A stretch of 64,000 nucleotides of DNA from Paracyclopina nana (taxonomy: Eukaryota > Arthropoda > Copepoda > Cyclopoida > Cyclopettidae): contig JAGUCH010000002.1 of NCBI GenBank assembly GCA_019096065.1, positions 16,008,501 to 16,072,500 on the forward strand, in the 5' to 3' direction. The notes beneath the pieces are model-generated. The model made no database searches. It had not been told where the DNA came from and worked only from the letters and a program-made list of their open reading frames with translations. Every line of letters begins with the position of its first letter. The first letter of the stretch is position 1. Shown one piece after another: positions 56,444 through 64,000 of this stretch. The position numbers and the translations under genes were made by a program.

Positions 56444-57815
56444 AACCTATTTCTCCCCTTTATTTATAAGAAAACAATCAAGCTATTTGCTTTGCTTTGA
56501 CAGTTTTGCCCTTTCATGGCTTGTTGGTTCATGATAATATCTCCTGATCACTAAAGCCCAAAATGGAAAATGGCATTACAACCTCAATCCTTGTTCGAGC
56601 TATATGCATTCTATTTTGCTTGGCTAATAATTGACACTAAAGCTACGTTATTTTACCATTTTTAAGTTTCATATCCCAAAAATGTGTATAAAGAAAATTT
56701 CCATTTAAAAATGGCTAATTTTCTTACAATTGCTATTTTTAGCCTGATGTTACAAATATTCCTTATTTAATTTTAAGCAATTTTATGCTGCTCAAATTAC
56801 GTCCACTTTTTTGCTGTTGCCACTGAACAATGCAGTTTTATTTAGTAATTGTGTCCCAATCAGTGGCCTGCAGGGCATAACTTTTTTTTCAAGGCCTTAT
56901 TTTTGCAGAAGATTATGTCTTTTTTGTGATGATCCATTGGCAACTTTAGTTGAATAATTCAAGAAAATTTCTCCTTTGTTTCAGTTGGTGCAGTAGTATT
57001 ATTAGGTCAGTCAACTTTTGAGTGGTCTGTGGCGCCAGTTAGACCGCCATCATCATCATCATCGCCGCATTCCTTACAAGGCCTTCGGCAACTTTTTACT
57101 GTGTAGCACAGCAATTTCCCTTTATCTCTCTCCCGCTCGCTTTTAAGCTCTGCTGCTCTTTTCAAACCATTTTACGAGGAATATATACCTTACAGGCATG
57201 TTGAACAACATATCCTAAAATTGCTTCCCATGAATTTAAGTGGTTGTCATTGACCATTCCTACGAATTTGTAATGCATGCAAATTCCGCGGAAAAGATAT
57301 GCCTTATTATTTTTTAATCACGAGTATTTATTAGTAGGAAACATCGTTGTTAAAGCCTCGATAATTTTCCTATTTTGCATACTAACTACCATGACTAATT
57401 GCAAACTAATCTGAACCATTTTTCAACACAAATACATTTTTCTCATACTTTTCTATATAACCTCAATATAAAAAGGGACTGAAAATTAGTCACATATAAA
57501 TTATAAAGAATGTTAAGGTATAATTGTACTCACCTATGATCAGAGACAACGTCAGTAATCGCATTGAAACCATATTCAGTTAAAGGCCAGTGCTTCGAAA
57601 GTGGCTTCAGCACAGCTCCAGTCTTAGGTTGGTACTGAAAAACCGACGGACCATCAACGTTGCGAGGTGCAATAAAATTTGGAATAAGGCAGCAGACGGA
57701 CGAGACGCGTGTCAAAACTTCCTCGATTCCGATTAAAGTGGCGTTTACTACACGAGCAACAACTTAAGAGCATGATAAGAAACAGAGGAGAAGGTTTCTT
57801 GGAAGAAGCCAAATT
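56444..57815. other. Intergenic upstream of the CUB-like gene
   Basis: AT-rich. On the minus strand, 57715-57530 is an open block (GPSVFQYQPKTGAVLKPL, then SKHWPLTEYGFN) that ends at a good donor, catag/GTGAGT. It could be a coding or leader exon of an unrecognised gene, but I find no partner exon between 57529 and 56450. Near 57045-57065 there is a short catcat run. Confidence 0.35.
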
Positions 57816-59852
57816 CTAGCTGTCGTCCTCTTCATCCTCTTCATCATAGTCCAGATAATCTTTGGCCAATTCTAAGCTGTCATAAATGGCTTGATCTTGC
57901 TCGGGATCAAACGTGTCTTCGTCGGCCACCTTTTTGCTGTTGACATCCGTGATGGCATCCTCGAGGGTGAACTTCACTGTATTGACTGGGGATTTGGTGG
58001 TGGTGGTTGTCGTAGTAGAAAAGTCAGACTTGGATGTCATCTTCATGAGACCATTTTCGTCAGCAGTCGACAAAATATCACATACGAGGGGACTTTCAAC
58101 GCCCAAAACGTACCTTAAAAATAAGGAAAAAATCCCTCTCGTTATACAACATCTTATGGAAAAAAACCTCGTAATTGTGCAACTTTTGGCCGTTTTATAA
58201 GGGAATAGTAAACTTACTCGCATGTTCTGGGCTCCAATAAATAAATGCTAACAGCCGAAGGCGATTCTGAGGGTTTGCACTTGAGCTTCACTTCGACGTG
58301 TCTGGGTTTTCCTACAAAGTACATCATATAATGTGAAGCAATTAGCGAAAATGTAAAAAAAATTATACCTGTGACATCACATAGATCACCTCCGCTGTAG
58401 AAATGCGATACATGCTTGCGAGACTCGATGGGCTTTGGCCTTTTGGTGGGGTTTTGCTCCAACCACTCCTTATGCTTGTCAAGGTTGAACATGCCCAGGT
58501 TGATGACCGTTTTTTGGCCCCCTTTTTCTTGATGATATTGGTCGACTTTGCGGCCATAGCAAAATTCATATTTCCACCACCCTGTGCCACCAAACAGGCA
58601 ATATTGGCCCAGCAGGAATTCCTGCACCACTTGGGGATCGACTAAAGGCTTGAAAGGCTGCCTTGGAGGATGTTGGGGCCAATTGGAGTCTTTATTTTCC
58701 GTGACTTCCTCTTCAATCTCCTTGCCCTCCAATGGCACAGGCTTGATTTCAATTCTTACACTTCCTGGACCTTGGTCCCCTTGGAACAATTCAGCCTGAA
58801 ACATTTTATCGGTCCTCAGCTTTGACGATTCTGCTTCCATTTCTAGCAAATTCTGAGGCTTGGTGGCTGTCTCCTCATTGGCAGGCTTGCAGTTTATTAT
58901 CCTGAAACAGATAATGAATTTATAGGTTTATGAATAGCATTTTTTTATGAGGAGCAACATTTCATCCTTTTACAAAGGATTAATGCTATTAAGAACTGTT
59001 GGCAATTTTGGAGTACTTTAATTGCCTTACTGTTCATTGGATTCCTCCGGACGATAATCGGGATGAGTGCATAAAAGGGGAGACAAGACAACCACTTCGT
59101 ATTCACAGGTCGAAGCTTCTTTCAGCGAGTAAATTTCATGCTTCCCATTAGGATAGCACACATAATGAACCCTTGTGGTCCTTGGCAAGCCATTCAAGTC
59201 ACACGTGGTGCCATCAGTCATTACGAGCTCAAAAAAAGGCATGTTGATGGCCTCAATTTTCTTTTTCATGGGTTTCTTAGTTTTGCCATTGGCTGCAGCA
59301 GTTTCAGCCATGATCTCAAGCTTCCTTTCTTCATGCTTTTCTTTGGAATAATGCCCAAGGAAGTATTCAGTAGTTTTGATGGTTTTCCCATCTCGTTCCT
59401 CATGGTACTGCCTCAAATGCTTGCCATGACAGAGCTCATAAGTCCAGTAGTGCTCCAGTCTGTATGCACATTGAGACTGCACAAACAGCCGCTCCAAAAG
59501 CTGCAACACTGTTGGCCCCTAAAAGAAATTGACACTTTTAACACACATGTAGGAGTAGGTCAAATTTTGGCTGGCTTACTTCGTAAGCCTCATTTTGAGG
59601 CTTGCCTCGGAGGCTTTCATTGGGCAGCTCACAAACGTACTTCTCGTTATGAGAAGTAGTCATTGTGACGGTTTCAAGCAAGCTAGTCGCTTGAAGCAAA
59701 TCATTGTCTGATTTGGTCTCTTCATTGGTTTTCCCACTAGAGGCAAAGCTCGAGAATTTCACTGCATAAAGCGTGGAATCGTCAATGTTGAAAGTGGACC
59801 CAACACAAATAGGGTATGCCAAAATGGCAAAAAGCGGCAACAAATTGGACAT
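57816..59852 (-). CDS. ERLEC1: ER lectin ERLEC1/XTP3-B with two MRH domains
   Basis: Five exons (59852-59580, 59518-59031, 58901-58369, 58311-58218, 58113-57816) splice in phase to 561 residues. A signal peptide (MSNLLPLFAILAYPICVG) is followed by two mannose-6-phosphate receptor homology domains. Domain 1 contains YWTYELCHGKHLRQYHEE and TTCDLNGLPRTTRVHYVC; domain 2 contains GTGWWKYEFCYGRKVDQYHQ and GGDLCDVTGKPRHVEVKLKC. The WW pair and the QYH and Arg residues are those that bind trimmed high-mannose glycans in OS-9 and XTP3-B. The protein recognises misfolded glycoproteins for ER-associated degradation with HRD1/SEL1L. The acidic C-terminus (DYDEEDEEDD) is not a KDEL signal. Only domain 2 keeps the WW motif. 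Confidence 0.92.
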
Positions 59853-60269
59853 TTTGCAATTTCACATTGTCATTTTGACGTTTGCACTCTTGCAGATTGC
59901 TTAGCACTTTACGTCAGCCTTGCTCAGTTAGCTGCGAGCGTGACAACAAATCCATGATTTTCCGCGAATCTCGCGCAACCTCCATCAATTTCCCGAATTT
60001 TACCGACATTTACCAGAAAATTACGACCGCTCACAAATTTGAAATTTGTTCAGTTCAGAATAGCTCTTCAAGGTAAATTGTCAATAAGTGTGCTCGCTCC
60101 CGGCTGTCCAAGTCCTAAATGTGGACGCATCCGCCTAGCTTGCAACACATTGGCGTTTTTCATGAAGCGTTGCCTTCTTTAAGGGAAAAGCAAGAATTAA
60201 CTCTGCACGTCAGCCATATTTATCAACAAGAAAGGGACTGTAGTAGAAATTGACGATCTTCGCAAAATA
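59853..60269. promoter_or_regulatory. Divergent promoter region, ERLEC1 / NDUFS5-like
   Basis: A 417-bp gap between diverging genes. A CCAAT or TATA box is not obvious. Short open frames here have no support. Confidence 0.4.
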
Positions 60270-60974
60270 ATGGTGGAGGAAAAGGAGGGCCAGGATGTCC
60301 TTAAGAATTCAGTCGTCAACCGAATTTTCGACAATTCGGCATGGACGTCTTTTTTCAAAGGCATGTACATGCACCCGGAAAAGCTCGAGGACTCGCTCTT
60401 CAAATATACCCACAGATTCAGAACAAGCAAAGAAGCCATGAGTGGAAAATTGAACGAGAACGCGTTCACCGAAAACATGTAAGACTGCAGCAATTTCTGC
60501 GAATGCTCATTCACAATTTCGCGCTTTCAGGCTGACAAAACCTTCCTTTCTCCAAGGCCAATTCAGTGATGCGACCATGCTGTTCACCCAGACAGCTAGT
60601 TTGTCCAGGTGTGCTGATTTGGAGTTGAACGCAGCCGAGTGTTTGGAATATTATGGCTCCAACAGGGGCCGGGTTCTCTGCAAGGATTACTATGATGACA
60701 TGATGGAATGTATGGCTGGAAATAAGCAAGTAGGCTGGAATCTCCTTAAATCCCCTTTTTTTCTGATATTTGACTTTGTGCTTCTTCTTTTTTCATTGCT
60801 TAGAGACTCAGGCTGCTTGCAATGTTTGCCAAGAGGAGGGAGAGATACTTTGAATATTTGGCCGGAAAGAGGGGGTGGAGCACTGTCTACTTGGACAAAA
60901 AACACCTCGCTCCAGGATCATACATTGACCCCTGCCCTTCCTCGAGAGATGCATTGAATGCCAGCCTCTTTTAG
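60270..60974 (+). CDS. NDUFS5: NDUFS5-like complex I subunit with twin CX9C
   Basis: Three exons (60270-60478, 60531-60729, 60804-60974) splice in phase to 192 residues. Residues 70-192 match NDUFS5 (ND-15): a hydrophobic start (LTKPSFLQGQFSDATMLF) and a twin CX9C motif, CADLELNAAEC and CKDYYDDMMEC, then a basic RRERYFEYLAGKR helix. This coiled-coil-helix fold is oxidised by MIA40 in the intermembrane space and sits in the membrane arm of complex I. The first 69 residues (MVEEKEGQDVL onward) are extra compared with known NDUFS5 (about 105 residues) and match nothing I know. The canonical initiating Met falls exactly on the exon 1-2 junction (AT/G). Confidence 0.78.
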
Positions 60975-61137
60975 TAGAAGAAGAAAATATACATTCAGTC
61001 TGTTACAGAGCAGTAAACCGAAAGAGTTTTATTAATCTCTCAAGGCCAGTATTATTCTTTTAACTTTTACCGAAAAATGACACTTACTTTTCGCCTTACC
61101 TAAATAATTAATTGGAGATTGATAAACTTCAACTGCT

Positions 61138-63187
61138 CTAGTTTGTATTAAAGTCAGCAACTAATTCACGCCAAATAGGGTAACAATTAATTTTGGCCCG
61201 CAATTTGGTGGCCAAGAGGAACAAGCCAGACATTTTTCTGTGCAGTGAGTAAACCTCAGAAGGTGGTGGACAAAGTCTATGTTCCAGCATCACTTTAACC
61301 AGTTCTTGCATCCTCTGTGTTGTCTCCTGGTAGCCAAAGTCGAATTCCCTATTTTCACGGAACGGACGAGCCAAAATCATCACCGACTCCACATGCGCCT
61401 CATTCATTACTTTAGACTCGTAACCCGTTAGGAAGCCCACTTTGACAGAGTACTCAAGCACAGCTTTAGTGTCCCCGTTTGCAGCACCATTGAGGATTTT
61501 GAAATAGTCATCCACAAACTCTCTGCGGTACTCTCTTGTGGCACCAAAGTCCAAGAGGCCAAGCTGAAAGCAAAATACATGTAATTGAGATGGTGGGAAT
61601 GGCCAGAATCTTACTTGTCTCGTGTCTTGGTTGAACAAAAAGTTGGCCCAGTTGGGGTCTGTTTGCATGTAGCGGAACTTGAAGAGCTCAGTGAAGAGCA
61701 GTACTAGGAAGTTTTGAGTGACTTCGTTCCTGCTCTCCTGGTCAAGATTCACGCATTCATCAATGGTCAGTCCCGTGATGAATTCACTTGTGAATACTTG
61801 GTTGCCACAAAATTCATCGACGACTTCGGGCACATAATATTGAGGATAAGATGCAAGGAAGTTTCGCATGATTTTGGCACACTCAGCTTCCCTGACATAA
61901 TCACACTCTTGAGCAAGTTCGATTTTCATGTGAGTCACCACGGAATCAATGAACATCTCTGGAAAGGATCGAAATAAGTTAAAGCCTGACAATTGAAGCA
62001 ATCTTATGACTACTTGCTTTCGGGCAGAATGTTTGCTATGCTGAGGACTCCCAAGAGGTTATTGATGTCACTCGTTATTCCCTTTGCTACGCCAGGATAC
62101 TGAATTTTCACAGCTACATATCTGCCATCATGCAATGCAGCTTTATGGACTTGGCCAATGGAGGCTGCTGCAAAAGGCTGGTCATTGAACTCGAGGAACT
62201 TTGAACGCCAATCCATGCCAAACTCGGCTGTCATGACCTTGTTCATTTGCCAAGTAGGCATGTAATCCGCCGATTGTCGAACTCGTTCAAATATCTTGGA
62301 CACTTGAGGGCTGATCATTGATTCATCCTGAATGGAAAGCATCTGACCAATTTTGAGGGCTGCGCCACGAACTCTGCAGAGAGTTTCAACAATCCTCTCT
62401 GCATTGGCCTCAGACAATAGGATATTTGCATTGGGGTCCGTGAGCCCAAGTGCTCTCTTTGAGGCTTCACTCACTGTCCCTAGGCCAAGGCTGATGCCAA
62501 GGCCACCAAAGGTAGCCATTCTCGCCAGCCTTGTGGACGGGACCTTTTGTGCCTTGGCATTGCGAGCTAATTTTTCAGCCTTCTCATTGGTGGACTCTAC
62601 ATGTTTCTTAGACAAAACAGGGCTGGATTTAATTTCATGATCCTCTTTATCAGATGCCAATTCTTCCACTTGCCTCTGTTTTTTGATGAAAGCAGCTGCA
62701 AGCAGTTTCTGCTTGTCTGATAAATCAGGCAATTTTTCAATCAATTCCTAATTGTAATTAAAAATAGTTTGTTAATGTTTCAGTAAGCAACGATGGTTTC
62801 AAGATGTACCAAGGATGTGATTGAAGGATGAGGCTCAAATTTAGGGCTCACATCAATAGCCTCATAAGCTTTGATGATCTCGTTCAGCTTTTTCAGGGTG
62901 CTTTCTCTTTGTGCCTCTGGATTCACATGTTCCACTGATCCCAATGTCATTGCTTGGGACAAGACGAGAGCATTTTCCAACACCAGTCCGGCCTTCTTGG
63001 TCCATAGTTGAACATCACTCAGGCTGATAGGTTCTATGTAGCTGACTCCTTTTAAGGGAATGGTTTGCACAGATGAGGTTTTGTAGATCTTGTCCAAAAT
63101 TGCACATTCTTGCTTAAGAGCAGACTCTGCTACTTTTTGCAGGCCTGAAAACACTAGCCAGATATCGGAGGCTCTTTTGGAAGACAT
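61138..63187 (-). CDS. COQ8: COQ8 atypical kinase for coenzyme Q synthesis
   Basis: Exons 63187-62810, 62747-62014, about 61958-61615 and 61563-61138 give about 620 residues. The UbiB-family marks are present: the KxGQ motif (ALKIGQMLSIQDE), the A-rich loop AAAS (QPFAAASIGQVHKAAL), the VAVKIQYPGVA lysine, QTDPNWANFL and LLDFGATREYRREFV metal site. COQ8 supports assembly of the mitochondrial Q-synthesis complex. The N-terminal part is helical with no clear presequence. One junction does not close in phase: exon 2 ends at AGC AA/GTAGTC (phase 2), while the only acceptor of normal spacing (ctttccag at 61959) leaves two bases before the conserved frame. A one-base error, an unusual splice site or a real frameshift must lie there. 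Confidence 0.86.
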
Positions 63188-63546
63188 GACATGACATAAG
63201 CTACTCTTAAGCTACTCTTTAAAAACTACCTGAGAAAAGTCCCTCACTGAAGCACTTTAGTAAATAAACAGAACTAAGTAAAATAACGCTTTCATGAAAT
63301 TTTGTTGCAAACCTATTCAAATGCGTGCCCACAAAATCCTTTTTATTAAGTGAAAAATTGAATGTAAATTAATAAAATCAAATTTAAACAAGGTTTATCT
63401 TTTGGTAGCTTAATGAGCTCTACATTTATTTAGAAATTACCCCAGTGTCATTTGACGAGAAAAAATTGTAAACAATAACAAATAAAATAGTGTCGGATTG
63501 TCGGTACTCACACTTCGGCTTCAATTTTCAAGTCAGAAGACAGTGC
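63188..63546. promoter_or_regulatory. Divergent promoter region, COQ8 / PIG-U
   Basis: About 360 bp between diverging genes. AT-rich; no TATA box is clear on either side. Confidence 0.4.
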
Positions 63547-64000
63547 ATGATGACTAAAGCGTCAAACTCGATTGTTTTTGTCGGCATCCTGTGCAGACTT
63601 GTGCTCATGAAAACCGGCCTTTTTGGCCTCTCTGAGAGACCGGAATTATCTACACCGCTAAACGCTCATAAGCGGCTACGAGAAGGAATTCGACTTGCAG
63701 AGCTTGGGCTCGATCCATACGCGGGCGTGTTGTTCCACGAAACTCCATTGGCGCTGAAATTCTTTGCTTGGCTCTACGAAAACTGGAGCGAACAGTGCGT
63801 GAATTACGTATTCGTTTTTGGCGATGTTCTCACGGCCTTCCTGCTTGGCCGGTTAGCTGAAATTGTGTCCGCAAGGCTATTGGCACAAGAGGAAAGAGAC
63901 ATCAAAAAATACCACCCAAATGCCAATGCTCTTTTAATACAGCCTGAACAGGCTTTCTCAATGTCAGCCAAAGTTCAGGTAGCCATCTTTTTTCGATAGT
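63547..64000 (+). CDS. PIGU: PIG-U, GPI transamidase subunit, 5' exon (partial)
   Basis: The first exon starts at 63547 (ATGATGACTAAA) and reaches a donor at 63979 (cag/GTAGCC) or runs on past the window end. The protein matches PIG-U: a first TM (SIVFVGILCRLVLMKTGL), LSTPLNAHKRLREGIRLAELGLDPYAG, the HETPLALKFFAWL segment and a TM NYVFVFGDVLTAFLLGRLAE. PIG-U helps the GPI transamidase select substrates in the ER membrane. The remaining eight or so TM segments lie beyond the window. The start chosen is the first ATG before the TM; the frame is open upstream to 63490. Confidence 0.88.

Overview
The window is animal nuclear DNA, most likely from an arthropod with a compact genome. Introns are mostly 55-75 bp with GT-AG borders, genes lie 100-1500 bp apart on both strands, and the gene set is metazoan: anillin, extradenticle/PBX, ALAS with heme regulatory motifs, COQ8, PIG-U, NMT, ERLEC1, SERGEF, ataxin-7. 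A SIAH-like gene of the kind expanded in arthropods fits too. I cannot name the species. All gene models were spliced by eye and checked for reading phase; no homology search was run.

Layout. 1-7.4 kb: a foldback-type element with two arms of roughly 220-bp tandem repeats in opposite orientation around a unique centre. It sits directly upstream of the last exon of a bacterial-type threonine 3-dehydrogenase. 9.3-15.3 kb: anillin and a four-TM protein (+). 15.8-18.6 kb: a SIAH-like RING gene (-) with an in-frame stop and a MULE-type MITE in an intron. 18.9-21.1 kb: HADH and a small secreted protein (+). 21.3-23.1 kb: ALAS (-). 24.4-27.7 kb: DALRD3-like (+) and Cut8-like (-), convergent. 28.0-28.6 kb: a truncated copy of part of the SIAH-like gene. 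29.1 kb: mRpS6 (+). 30-32 kb: nested MITEs and a tRNA-like relic. 32.3-35.3 kb: a tetraspan protein and a GOLIM4/GOLM1-like coiled-coil protein (+). 35.5-36.6 kb: extradenticle (-). 37.3-40.6 kb: a tight three-gene + strand cluster of a small ORF, SERGEF and ataxin-7-like. 41.2-43.8 kb: NMT and an ER FKBP (+). 44-49.3 kb: a gene-free block of MITEs, including a 1.6-kb TTAA-bounded palindrome. 49.4-51.7 kb: a Ser/Pro-rich protein (-) with two GC-AG introns. 53.6-56.4 kb: a secreted CUB-like protein (-) split by a large acidic repeat region. 57.8-59.9 kb: ERLEC1 (-). 60.3-61.0 kb: NDUFS5-like (+). 61.1-63.2 kb: COQ8 (-). 63.5 kb to the end: PIG-U 5' exon (+).

The genes are unrelated housekeeping and developmental functions; several share divergent promoters (SIAH-like/HADH, ERLEC1/NDUFS5, COQ8/PIG-U). 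Four nuclear-encoded mitochondrial proteins (HADH, ALAS, mRpS6, NDUFS5) plus COQ8 are scattered through the window. The accessory content is dominated by non-autonomous DNA transposons: six MITEs with readable terminal inverted repeats and target duplications that suggest hAT, Harbinger, MULE, Tc1/mariner and TTAA-type families, plus others whose family is unclear. No transposase gene was recognised, so all of them appear to depend on enzymes encoded elsewhere.
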